64,000 nt of DNA from the NCBI GenBank assembly GCA_023818695.1, contig JAMWCF010000001.1, forward strand, positions 186,001 through 250,000, in the 5' to 3' direction. Every line of letters begins with the position of its first letter. Position 1 is the stretch's first letter. Position numbers and translations under genes: made by a program. Shown here in pieces: positions 16,704-24,814 of this stretch. This DNA is from Candidatus Omnitrophota bacterium (GTDB taxonomy: Bacteria; Omnitrophota; Koll11; 1-14-0-20-64-10). The notes under the pieces are model-generated. The model was not told the origin of the DNA and searched no databases. It worked only from the letters and a program-made list of their open reading frames with translations.

Positions 16704-17237
16704 ATGGGCGCCGTCAGCGGGAAGAAAATCTTGATGGTGATCGCTTCAGACAAGTTCAGGGATGAGGAGTACCAGAAACCGCGGCGCATTCTTGAACAGG
16801 AAGGGGCCTCCGTCACGGTAGCCTCTTCCACTCTGAAGGAATCCACCGGCATGCTGGGGCTGAAGGTCAAGCCGGACATCCTTCTCCAAAACGCCGATAT
16901 GAGCGCCTATGACGCCGTCATCTTCGTGGGAGGGTACGGCGCGCAGGAGTATTGGGACGACCCCGCCGCGCACGCCCTCGCCAGGAAAGCATTCAATTCC
17001 GGCAAGCTGACGTCAGCGATCTGCGTGGCCCCGATGACCCTCGCCAACGCCGGCATCCTCAAGGGAAGGAAGGCGACCATCTGGCCGGATTGCGCCGATG
17101 ACTTCAAGACCAAAGGGGTCGTCTACACCGGCTCTCCCGTTGAGAAGGACGGCACGTTGATCACCGGTTCGGGGCCGGACGCCGCCGACGCTTTCGGCAA
17201 GGCGCTGCTGCAGGCATTGAAACAGAGACCCTCCTGA
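16704..17237 (+). CDS. DJ-1/PfpI family protein
   Basis: A 177-residue protein. I chose ATG 16704 because of the strong GAGGAGGTG ribosome site at 16689-16697; a TTG at 16686 lies before it and is unlikely. The nucleophile Cys107 sits in SAICVAP and the conserved Glu in FRDEEY. The family includes glyoxalase III/deglycase-like stress proteins and intracellular proteases. It likely acts in the cytoplasm on electrophile damage or as a redox sensor. glpK starts 9 bp later. Confidence 0.86.
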   Translation: MGAVSGKKILMVIASDKFRDEEYQKPRRILEQEGASVTVASSTLKESTGMLGLKVKPDILLQNADMSAYDAVIFVGGYGAQEYWDDPAAHALARKAFNSGKLTSAICVAPMTLANAGILKGRKATIWPDCADDFKTKGVVYTGSPVEKDGTLITGSGPDAADAFGKALLQALKQRPS

Positions 17238-17246
17238 ACCGGCGGC

Positions 17247-18728
17247 ATGGGTAGCCACATCCTGGCGATTGATCAAGGCACGACCGGCACCAGGGCCATC
17301 CTCTTTCACCGGTCCGGCCGCGTGGCCGGGCAGGCCTACCAGGAGCTGTCCCAGCATTTCCCGAAACCGGGATGGGTGGAACACGACCCCGAGGAGATCT
17401 GGCGTTCGACCGTGCGTGTCATCGGACAGGCGGCCCGCCATGCCGGCATCAAGCTTTCCTCCGTGGAGGCGATTGGGATCACGAACCAGAGGGAGACCAC
17501 GGTCCTCTGGGACAAGCGGTCAGGAAGGCCGCTTTACCGGGCGATCGTCTGGCAGGACAGGAGGACCTCCGATATCTGCCGGGGACTGAAGCCGCGCGAG
17601 CCAGACGTCCGGACCGTCACCGGCTTGGTGCTGGATCCTTATTTTTCAGGAACGAAATTGACCTGGCTCATCCGGCATGTCCCGGTCGTGTCCCGGGCCA
17701 TCCGGGCCGGTCGGGCCGCTTTCGGAACGGTCGACTCCTGGCTTCTCTGGAAGCTGACCGGCGGCGCCGTCCATGCCACCGACGTCACCAATGCCTCCCG
17801 GACCCTCCTGTACGATCTTCGCAGGTGGCGCTGGTCCCGGCCGATGATGAAGATGCTCGGAGTTCCCGGCTCCATTCTGCCGGATGTTCTACCCTCCGGC
17901 TCCCATTTCGGGGAGACGGCGCGATTGGCGTTTCTGCCTTCGGGGATCCCGATCCGCGGCATCGCCGGTGACCAGCAGGCGGCCCTGTACGGACAGGGCT
18001 GCGTCTCCGCCGGTTCGGCGAAGAACACGTACGGGACCGGCTGTTTTCTTCTCATGCAAACCGGCAGGCGGTTCGTGCGCTCCAGCGCTGGGCTGATCAC
18101 CACGGCGGCGTGCGACGATCTGGGCCATCCGGCTTACGCGCTGGAAGGATCGGTCTTCATCGCTGGCGCCGCGGTCCAATGGCTGCGCGACGGCCTGAAG
18201 ATCATCAAGACGGCTTCGGAGACGGAAAAACTGGCCCGGTCGGTGAAAGACACCGGCGGCGTCTATTTCGTCCCCGCATTCGTCGGTCTGGGGGCCCCTT
18301 ATTGGAACCCGGAGGCCAGAGGGCTGATCTGCGGGTTGACGCGGGGCAGCGGCCGGGCCCATCTGGCGCGGGCCGCCCTGGAGTCGATCGCTTTCCAATC
18401 GCAGGAGGTCCTGGAGGCGATGCGCAGGGACAGCGGGATCGGCCTGCGTTCCCTTCAGGTCGATGGAGGAGCGACAAAGAATGACTTTCTGCTGCAGTTT
18501 CAGGCCGATCTGACCGGTGTATCCGTTGTCAGACCGAAGATCGTAGAGACGACGGCGCTGGGGGCCGCCCAATTGGCCGGCGTCGGCATCGGCATGTGGA
18601 GTCAAAAGGATCTTCAGAGAATGAGGGGAACAGACAAGAGATTTTTCCCTCGATGGACGGACAAGGAGAGGACAATGGCCATGAAACGCTGGCGGGCCGC
18701 TGTGGCACGGACTCTCCTAATCCCCTGA
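17247..18728 (+). CDS. glpK: Glycerol kinase
   Basis: A 493-residue FGGY-family kinase. Its N-terminal DQGTTGTRAILF phosphate loop, the NQRETT glycerol-site motif, GDQQAALYGQ and KNTYGTGCF are family hallmarks. It phosphorylates glycerol to sn-glycerol-3-phosphate with ATP in the cytoplasm. glpD follows 12 bp downstream, so the pair encodes glycerol uptake into the quinone-linked pathway. No glycerol facilitator (GlpF) gene is present here. Confidence 0.95.
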   Translation: MGSHILAIDQGTTGTRAILFHRSGRVAGQAYQELSQHFPKPGWVEHDPEEIWRSTVRVIGQAARHAGIKLSSVEAIGITNQRETTVLWDKRSGRPLYRAIVWQDRRTSDICRGLKPREPDVRTVTGLVLDPYFSGTKLTWLIRHVPVVSRAIRAGRAAFGTVDSWLLWKLTGGAVHATDVTNASRTLLYDLRRWRWSRPMMKMLGVPGSILPDVLPSGSHFGETARLAFLPSGIPIRGIAGDQQAALYGQGCVSAGSAKNTYGTGCFLLMQTGRRFVRSSAGLITTAACDDLGHPAYALEGSVFIAGAAVQWLRDGLKIIKTASETEKLARSVKDTGGVYFVPAFVGLGAPYWNPEARGLICGLTRGSGRAHLARAALESIAFQSQEVLEAMRRDSGIGLRSLQVDGGATKNDFLLQFQADLTGVSVVRPKIVETTALGAAQLAGVGIGMWSQKDLQRMRGTDKRFFPRWTDKERTMAMKRWRAAVARTLLIP

Positions 18729-18740
18729 TACAGCCGCGCC

Positions 18741-20351
18741 GTGCGACGGGACATCGACCGCCTGCTGGAGGGCCCCTTTGATCTTCTCATCGTCGGCGGC
18801 GGCATTGTCGGCGCCGGCATCGCGTGGGATGCCGCCGGCCGCGGCCTGCGGGTCGTCCTGGTCGAGCAGGAGGATTTTGCTTCAGGGACCTCCTCCAAGA
18901 CGACCAAGCTGATCCATGGGGGAATCCGGTATCTGGAAAATCTGGATTTTCGGCTTGTCCGGGAAGCGATCCGCGAAAGACAGCTTCTGCTCACCGCCGC
19001 CCCTCACCTTGTCTCGCCGCTGCCGTTCCTGATCCCAGTGGCGGGAAAATTCCCGAGACCGTGGCCCATGGTCAGGGCCGGCGTTTCCCTCTACGGGTTT
19101 TTGGCCGGCCGCTCCGGAATCCCCGGGCACAGATTTCTCTCCCGGCAGACCGTCCTCCGAGAGGAGCCGATCTTATCGGAGTCGTCGGTTGAGAAGGGAG
19201 CCGTCTACTACGATGCTCAAATGGACGACGCCCGGATGGTTTGGGAAGTCCTGTTCTGCGCGATGGAGAAAGGAGCGGTCGCCGCCAACCATCTCCAGGT
19301 ACAGCGATGGATTATGGAGGAGGGCCGGATCCGGGGGGCGGAACTTAAAGACCGTGTGTCGGGCCGGCTCTTTTCCGTATCGGCTAGGGTAATCGTCAAT
19401 GCGACCGGTCCATGGTCCGACCGGCTCCGGTGTCTGGCGGATCCGCGCAGCGCGCCGATTGTCAGACCCTCCAAGGGGATCCATCTTGTCTACCCCGATA
19501 TCGGACTGCGTCACGCCCTCCTTTTATCTTCCGGGAAAGACAACAGGATTTTCTTTCTGATCCCCTGGCGGGGGATGACCTTGATTGGCACGACCGACAC
19601 CGATTATCAAGGGGACCCGGGCCAGGCGCATGCCGATGCTGAGGACGTCAATTATCTCCTGGAATCGTCCAACAGGATCGCCCCGCGGTTGAGGCTCTTG
19701 AAAGAAAGAATCATCTCCACGTTCGCCGGCGTCAGACCCCTGATCGCACGGGACCAGAAAGACCCCTGGGCCGTCAGCCGTTCCCACTTAATCCACCAGG
19801 ATTCCAACGGGCTCCTGTCGGTTGTCGGCGGGAAATTCACTACCTTCCGCCGAACCGCCGAAGAGGTGGTGAACAGGGTCTGCGCCCTTCTGCCGGACAG
19901 GAAAACCGCAGCCTGCGTGACGACCGGCTCCCCGATCGGCTACCGCCCTTCGACGGTTTCCAAAAAGGGGATCCACGCATCGGCCCTCTTTCTTGTTGAA
20001 AAGGGGATTCTGGAGCCGGCTGCTGTCGAACGTCTCATCAAGAGGTACGGCATTCAAACGCCGTTGTTGTTCGATGCGATTAAGCAGGACCCCTCTCTGG
20101 CCGCTCCTCTGTGTTCCCATCATCCCTTCCTGGCCGCGGAGGTCCGGTTCGCCGTCGAGCATGAAATGGCGGTGACCCTTGCCGATCTGCTCCAGAGACG
20201 CTTTCAGGTTGATTGTTCCCCCTGCCGCGGTTTCGATATGCTCCCGGCCTGCGCGCAGCTCATGGGTGCCCTGCTGGGATGGTCTGCCGAACGGCGCCAG
20301 GAGATGACGGCGCAGGTCCGGCGCCAGCTCTTGGGTATGGTTAATCAATAA
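18741..20351 (+). CDS. glpD: FAD-dependent glycerol-3-phosphate dehydrogenase
   Basis: A 536-residue enzyme with a GTG start. It carries FAD motif GGGIVGAG (19-26), SGTSSKTTKLIHGGIRYLE and the C-terminal GGKFTTFR. It oxidises glycerol-3-phosphate to dihydroxyacetone phosphate and passes electrons to membrane quinone. It forms an operon with glpK. The C-terminal 140 residues (helical DAO_C-like cap) are complete. A strong terminator lies 146 bp past the stop. Confidence 0.95.
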   Translation: MRRDIDRLLEGPFDLLIVGGGIVGAGIAWDAAGRGLRVVLVEQEDFASGTSSKTTKLIHGGIRYLENLDFRLVREAIRERQLLLTAAPHLVSPLPFLIPVAGKFPRPWPMVRAGVSLYGFLAGRSGIPGHRFLSRQTVLREEPILSESSVEKGAVYYDAQMDDARMVWEVLFCAMEKGAVAANHLQVQRWIMEEGRIRGAELKDRVSGRLFSVSARVIVNATGPWSDRLRCLADPRSAPIVRPSKGIHLVYPDIGLRHALLLSSGKDNRIFFLIPWRGMTLIGTTDTDYQGDPGQAHADAEDVNYLLESSNRIAPRLRLLKERIISTFAGVRPLIARDQKDPWAVSRSHLIHQDSNGLLSVVGGKFTTFRRTAEEVVNRVCALLPDRKTAACVTTGSPIGYRPSTVSKKGIHASALFLVEKGILEPAAVERLIKRYGIQTPLLFDAIKQDPSLAAPLCSHHPFLAAEVRFAVEHEMAVTLADLLQRRFQVDCSPCRGFDMLPACAQLMGALLGWSAERRQEMTAQVRRQLLGMVNQ

Positions 20352-20496
20352 CTAATTTTGATATTTTAGGCCGATATCCTGGACACGCCCTTCTTTTGGA
20401 GGCATACTTGATAGTGCTTCATCGGAAAGCAGGAAAGGAGGCATGGTATCGATTAAGACAAAGTAAGCTGTTACCCGTTTACGGGTTGTGTGAAAA
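20352..20496 (+). other. Unassigned leader preceding a terminator
   Basis: About 145 bp between glpD and the terminator contains no credible reading frame. Two small hairpins can be drawn (GTAA-gctg-TTAC and CCCG-ttta-CGGG near 20463-20483). Neither the GEMM core nor any other riboswitch signature I know is present. It may be the glpD 3' untranslated region or the attenuated leader of the TPR gene. Confidence 0.3.
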
Positions 20497-20550
20497 CGCC
20501 GGGCTGTTTCTCTGATATCAGGAAGGACAGCCCGGCGATTTTTCTTTTTT
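20497..20550 (+). terminator. Intrinsic terminator between glpD and the TPR gene
   Basis: A perfect 11-bp stem (CGCCGGGCTGT at 20497-20507 with ACAGCCCGGCG at 20527-20537) is followed by ATTTTTCTTTTTT. It sits 34 bp upstream of the TPR ATG, so it either ends the glp transcript or attenuates the next gene. The GCCGGGCTG arm matches that of the GEMM-linked terminator at 26336. Confidence 0.85.
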
Positions 20551-20583
20551 CGGACTCCCGGACGCTGTACACTAAAATCCGAG

Positions 20584-22176
20584 ATGAACGCGATCCTGCG
20601 GCTGACCGGTTTTTTCGCATTCATGGCGGCGGTCTTTTTCCTGTCCGCCGTCCCGCTTCCCGCCAAAGATCCGAGCTGGAGCGATCTGAACGAACTGGTG
20701 ACGGTCCTCTACCAGAAAGGCAGATATACCGAAGCGGTTTCGGTGGCCAAGGAGTCCCTGGAATTGGCCAGGAAGATGTTCGGTTCCGATCATCCCAACG
20801 TCGCCACCAGTTTGAACAACCTGGCCTCCCTCTATAAATCGACAGGCAGATTCCAGGAAGCGGAGCCCCTTTATCAGGAGGCGATGGCCATTTATGAAAA
20901 GGCCTTCGGCGAAGACCATCCTTATGTGGCCACCTGCCTGAACAATCTCTCCTCCCTGTACAAGTCGCAGGGAAAATACGCCAAAGCCGATCCCTTGAGC
21001 CGCAAGGCACTGGAAGTCTACGAGAAGGCGTTCGGACAGGACCATCCCCAGGTGGCGACGACTTTGAACAACATCGCGGAGATTCACCGGGCGCGGGGCC
21101 AGTACGCGGAGGCCGAACCGCTTTATCAGCGGGCACTGACGATCCTGGAAAAAACAATGGGAGGGGACAACCCGAACACCGCCACCCCGATGAATAATCT
21201 CGCGGAGCTCTACCGGCTTCAGGGGCGTTTCGACCGGGCGGAGCCCCTTTATCAGAAGGCGATCGAGATCGTTTCCAAGGCGTTCGGCGAGAGCCATCCG
21301 GATGTGGCGACGTACAAGAATAATCTGGCCCTGCTTTATAAAGTGCAGGGCCGTTTTGAGGATGCCGAGAAGACGTACATGACGGCGCTCCATATCGTTG
21401 AACGGGAACTGGGGAAGGACCATCCGGAGGCCGCCCACATCCTGAACAATCTCGCGGAGCTGTACCGGGCCCAGGGAAAGAATGATGAGGCCAAAGCGCT
21501 TTACGAAAAATCGCTGGGAATCCAGCGGGCCGTGTTGGGTGAGAACTCCTCTCAAACGGCCACGACCCTCAACAACCTGGCTGAACTCTACCGCTCCACG
21601 GGAAATCTGGATAAGGCGGAGGCCCTTTTTAAGCAATCCCTGGAAATGCGTGAACAGGCGCTGGGGCCGGAACACCCGGATGTGGCCGTTGCCTTGAGCA
21701 ACCTGGCGGGGCTTTACTACGATCGGGCCCGCTACCAGGAAGCGCAGGATATGTATGAGCGGGCACTGAAGATCCGGGAGAAGGTTTTCGTGCCGGGGCA
21801 TCCGGACATCGCCATCCTGTTGCACAACCTCGCCGGTGTTTACCAGACCCAGGCCCGATACCGGGAGGCGGAGGTCCTTTATAAGCGCTCCATCGGCATT
21901 CTGGAAAAGGCCTTTGGCGCCGACCATGTAAACCTGGCCAACTCCCTCAACAACCTCGCGTTGCTTTATAAGTGGCAGGGGCGCTACGACGAAGCAGCGG
22001 CGCTTTACCAGGAGGCGCTGGCCTCTTTGGAAAAGAATTACGGCGCGGACCACCCGGACGTGCTGATCGTCTTGAGCAACTACGCGGCTTTTTTAAGGGA
22101 GATCGGGCGCATCCGGGAAGCGGAAGAGATTGAGGAGCGTTTGAAGCGGCAGGTGGAAGCCGGCTCTAGTTCCTGA
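20584..22176 (+). CDS. Secreted kinesin-light-chain-like TPR protein
   Basis: A 530-residue protein with a signal peptide (residues 1-28). The rest is about eleven 42-residue tetratricopeptide repeats, each with the pattern LNNLAxLYxxxGRxxEAExLYxxAL and an inter-repeat segment GxDHPxVAT, plus a C-terminal capping helix. This TPR_10/TPR_12 kinesin-light-chain style is common in bacterial scaffold proteins of envelope or signalling complexes. It has no enzymatic domain. A possible -10 (TACACT at 20568) lies just before the ATG. The last 11 bp overlap the convergent nth. Confidence 0.88.
   Translation: MNAILRLTGFFAFMAAVFFLSAVPLPAKDPSWSDLNELVTVLYQKGRYTEAVSVAKESLELARKMFGSDHPNVATSLNNLASLYKSTGRFQEAEPLYQEAMAIYEKAFGEDHPYVATCLNNLSSLYKSQGKYAKADPLSRKALEVYEKAFGQDHPQVATTLNNIAEIHRARGQYAEAEPLYQRALTILEKTMGGDNPNTATPMNNLAELYRLQGRFDRAEPLYQKAIEIVSKAFGESHPDVATYKNNLALLYKVQGRFEDAEKTYMTALHIVERELGKDHPEAAHILNNLAELYRAQGKNDEAKALYEKSLGIQRAVLGENSSQTATTLNNLAELYRSTGNLDKAEALFKQSLEMREQALGPEHPDVAVALSNLAGLYYDRARYQEAQDMYERALKIREKVFVPGHPDIAILLHNLAGVYQTQARYREAEVLYKRSIGILEKAFGADHVNLANSLNNLALLYKWQGRYDEAAALYQEALASLEKNYGADHPDVLIVLSNYAAFLREIGRIREAEEIEERLKRQVEAGSSS
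20690..22130 (+). repeat. Tandem array of about eleven 126-bp TPR-coding repeats
   Basis: The 42-residue period of the encoded TPRs gives a 126-bp DNA period across the gene. Recurring GACCATCC (DHP) and AACAACCT/AACAATCT (NNL) blocks mark each unit. Copies are diverged rather than identical, so recent expansion is not indicated. Confidence 0.85.
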
Positions 22177-22801
22177 CGCCGATCCGCGGACAGAGCGACC
22201 CCAACGGGCATTCGCCGCAGGCCGGCTTGATCGCTTTGCAGATCCGCCTTCCGTGAAAGATCAGCAGGTGTGAGAAGAGGGTCCAGGCCCGCTTCGGAAC
22301 CTGCTTCATTAGATCGATCTCAATCTTGTCCGGATCCGACTCCTTGGAAAGGCCGATCCGGTTGGCCAGCCGGCGCACGTGCGTGTCGACGACGATCCCC
22401 GGGACGTCGTAGACGTTGCCAAGAATCACATTGGCGGTCTTGCGCCAGACCCCCGGCAAGGTGATCAACTCCTCCATCGTGCGGGGAACCTCTCCGCCGA
22501 ACCGGTCCCGCAGGATCTTCCCGATCCCCTGGATGGTCTTCGCTTTCTGCCTGTAAAACCCGGTTGACCGGATCTCTCTCTGCAGAACGGACAGGTTCGC
22601 CTTCGCGTAATCCTCCGCGGTCCTGTATTTTCTAAACAGGGCGGGGGTGACCTTATTGACCCTTTCATCGGTGCATTGGGCCGACAGGATGGTCGCCACG
22701 AGCAATTCGAGCGGGGTTTTGTAGTGAAGGGAGCAGGCGGCGTCCGGGTGAAGTTTTTTAAGAGCGGCGAGAACTTTCCTGGCCAGGCCTGTTGAAGGCA
22801 T
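22166..22801 (-). CDS. nth: Endonuclease III
   Basis: A 211-residue base-excision repair DNA glycosylase/AP lyase acting on oxidised pyrimidines. The helix-hairpin-helix motif is LPGVWRKTANV with catalytic Lys121; catalytic Asp139 is in VVDTHVRR. The [4Fe-4S] loop is intact (Cys198, 205, 208, 214; C-X6-C-X2-C-X5-C). The hairpin normally reads LPGVGRKTA, so Trp119 in place of Gly is unusual. It converges with the TPR gene and is followed in the same direction by no other gene. Confidence 0.93.
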   Translation of the reverse strand: MPSTGLARKVLAALKKLHPDAACSLHYKTPLELLVATILSAQCTDERVNKVTPALFRKYRTAEDYAKANLSVLQREIRSTGFYRQKAKTIQGIGKILRDRFGGEVPRTMEELITLPGVWRKTANVILGNVYDVPGIVVDTHVRRLANRIGLSKESDPDKIEIDLMKQVPKRAWTLFSHLLIFHGRRICKAIKPACGECPLGSLCPRIGVRN

Positions 22802-22806
22802 CGGCG

Positions 22807-23697
22807 TCAGTTCAGAAGACGGCGCAGCGCTGTTTCCAGGTCCGGATGTCGGAAGGAATATCCGGTTTTTATCAGTTTCGCCGGCTCCGCCCGGGTGCTG
22901 GCCAGAAGGGTTTCATCCGCCATTTCACCGAAAAGCAGGCGCACGGCGAAAGCGGGAACAGGCAGGACGGCCGGCCGATGCAGGGTCTTGCCGAGGATTC
23001 TCGAAAACTCGGCGTTGGTAACAGGCGATGGGGAGACGACATTCACCGGTCCGCTGACCTGGCTGTTCAGCAGGGCATGTCGGACGGCACCGGCGGCGTC
23101 ATCCAGGGAGATCCAGCTGATGTACTGCCTTCCGTTGCCGAAGGAGCCGCCCAAACCCAGCCGGAAGGGGGGGAGCATCTTCTTGAGCGCGCCGCCTTTG
23201 GGGCTCAAGACGATGCCGAACCGCAGGTTCACAACCCGGATCCCTCTCTTTCGCAGCGGCTCGCAGGCCGCCTCCCACCCGGTGCCCACCTCCGCCAGGA
23301 AGCCGGAGCCGGCGGGTGAATCTTCGTTCAGAACGGTGTCTCCCCGGTTCCCGTAGAATCCGACGGCGGAGGCGCATAAAAAGACCTCCGGCGTGTTTTG
23401 AAGGGAAGCGACCGTTTCCGCCAAAAGACGGGTGTTCCTGATCCGGCTGTCACGGATTCGGGCTTTCTTCGCTTCATTCCAGCGGCCTTCGGCGATCGGA
23501 TCGCCCCCCAGATGGATGACGGCGTCGAACCCTTCCAATTTGGCGCCGTCGATGGTTCCCCGGTCAGGATTCCACGACAGCTCGCCCGGTTCCGGGGCCG
23601 AACGGACCAACCGCGTGATCCGATGGCTCTCCTTCCCCAGCAGGCAGGTGAGGGCCGAACCGATGAGTCCTTTTGATCCGGTCATAATGATGTTCAT
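22807..23697 (-). CDS. TIGR01777-family NAD(P)-dependent epimerase
   Basis: A 296-residue extended SDR/epimerase. I chose the ATG at 23697 because AAGGA lies just upstream; a further ATG at 23715 has no ribosome site. It starts MNIIMTGSKGLIGSAL and includes VIHLGGDPI, SAVGFYGNRG and LRFGIVLSPKGGAL, all typical of the YfcH/TIGR01777 family. YfcH/SulA-like proteins are nucleotide-sugar-epimerase-like, but substrates are unknown. Its gene is 5 bp from nth and probably co-transcribed with it. Confidence 0.9.
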   Translation of the reverse strand: MNIIMTGSKGLIGSALTCLLGKESHRITRLVRSAPEPGELSWNPDRGTIDGAKLEGFDAVIHLGGDPIAEGRWNEAKKARIRDSRIRNTRLLAETVASLQNTPEVFLCASAVGFYGNRGDTVLNEDSPAGSGFLAEVGTGWEAACEPLRKRGIRVVNLRFGIVLSPKGGALKKMLPPFRLGLGGSFGNGRQYISWISLDDAAGAVRHALLNSQVSGPVNVVSPSPVTNAEFSRILGKTLHRPAVLPVPAFAVRLLFGEMADETLLASTRAEPAKLIKTGYSFRHPDLETALRRLLN

Positions 23698-23729
23698 AGC
23701 GGATCCTTGGCTCATTGTATCAGGAGGGG

Positions 23730-23738
23730 TGTTATAAT
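23730..23738 (+). promoter_or_regulatory. Extended -10 promoter element for the MDR gene
   Basis: TGTTATAAT is a perfect extended -10 upstream of the plus-strand gene at 23791, giving a leader of about 45 nt. A TTGGCT box at 23707 is 20 bp away and probably not a true -35. Confidence 0.5.
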
Positions 23739-23790
23739 GGCAACTCTGCGGGGTACACCTTCATTTCACGATCACCTTAGAGGATAAACG

Positions 23791-24813
23791 ATGAAAGCGG
23801 TTTTCTTTCAGCAGCACGGCGGTTTGGATGTGCTGCGGTACGGCGATATCCCGGCTCCCTCTCCCGGAGAAGGGGAGGTTCTTGTGAAAGTGGAGGCCTG
23901 TGGGTTGAACCATCTTGATTTATGGATGAGGCAGGGGCTTCCCGGGATCAAAATCCCCATGCCGCATATCTCCGGCTCCGAAGTGGTGGGCACCGTTTAC
24001 GCGGCGCCGGCCAACGGGTTTCAGAAGGGGCAGCGCGTCCTGGTGGCGCCGGGGATCAGCTGTTCCACCTGTTCCGCCTGCTCCGCCGGCAGAGAATCCC
24101 TCTGCCAGAAATTCAGGATCGTCGGGCTCCAGACCAACGGCGGTTATGCGGAATACATGTCGGTTCCCGCCAGAAACCTGATCCCTCTGGGGGATAAGTT
24201 CAAACCGGAGGAATGGGCGGCGGTCCCTCTGGTTTTTTTGACCGCGTGGCACATGCTGATCACAAGGGGACAGTTGAAAGCGGGAGAAAGCGTTTTAATC
24301 CAGGGGGGCGGTTCCGGCATCGGATCGGCCGCCCTCCAGATCGCCAAGCTGGCCGGGGCCGGCGTTTTTACGACCGTCGGTTCGGAGAAAAAAGCGCGCA
24401 AGGCCAAGCTGCTCGGTGCCGACTGGGTCATCAATCACACGAAGGCCGATGTCGTGAAAGAGGTGCTGAAGAAAACAGACCAGCAGGGAGTGGATCTGGT
24501 CTTCGAGCATGTGGGGCCTGCGACATGGAACGGGTCGATCCGCTGTCTCAAAAAAGGCGGACGCCTGGTCACCTGCGGTGCCACAACCGGCCCCAAGGTG
24601 GAGCTGGACCTTCGGTTTTTCTTCACCAAGGAACTCACCGTGATGGGGGCTTACATGGGCAGCCGGTACGAACTGGACCGGGTGCTCGCCCTGATCGAAG
24701 AGGGGCGGCTCAAACCGGTGGTGGACACGGTTTTCATGCTCAAGGAGGCCCCGAGAGCCCAGAAGATGATGGAAGAACGGAATTTCTTCGGGAAAATCGT
24801 TTTGAAAATATGA
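23791..24813 (+). CDS. Zinc-type MDR alcohol dehydrogenase / quinone oxidoreductase-like
   Basis: A 340-residue medium-chain dehydrogenase. The structural zinc Cys ligands are present (CSTCSACSAGRESLC). At the catalytic-zinc site, the family GHE is replaced by GSE (ISGSEVVG), so the catalytic His is missing although an upstream Cys remains (VEACGLNHLD). The NAD(P) motif GGGSGIGSAALQIAK resembles quinone-oxidoreductase-like members. It probably reduces an aldehyde or enone with NADPH. The mrp gene starts 1 bp after its stop codon. Confidence 0.82.
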   Translation: MKAVFFQQHGGLDVLRYGDIPAPSPGEGEVLVKVEACGLNHLDLWMRQGLPGIKIPMPHISGSEVVGTVYAAPANGFQKGQRVLVAPGISCSTCSACSAGRESLCQKFRIVGLQTNGGYAEYMSVPARNLIPLGDKFKPEEWAAVPLVFLTAWHMLITRGQLKAGESVLIQGGGSGIGSAALQIAKLAGAGVFTTVGSEKKARKAKLLGADWVINHTKADVVKEVLKKTDQQGVDLVFEHVGPATWNGSIRCLKKGGRLVTCGATTGPKVELDLRFFFTKELTVMGAYMGSRYELDRVLALIEEGRLKPVVDTVFMLKEAPRAQKMMEERNFFGKIVLKI

Positions 24814-24814
24814 G

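Noticed and set aside
20352..20496. Second GEMM riboswitch upstream of the TPR gene
   Set aside because: The terminator arm resembles that of the real GEMM platform, but the GCAAAGC core and the CACG...AAACC elements are missing.
20572..22053. 493-residue minus-strand frame opposite the TPR gene
   Set aside because: It mirrors the repeat pattern of the real TPR gene on the other strand, with no independent start signal or homology.
20690..22130. Regular repeats considered as a CRISPR array
   Set aside because: The 126-bp period is coding, copies are diverged, there are no short identical repeats with unique spacers, and no cas genes are nearby.
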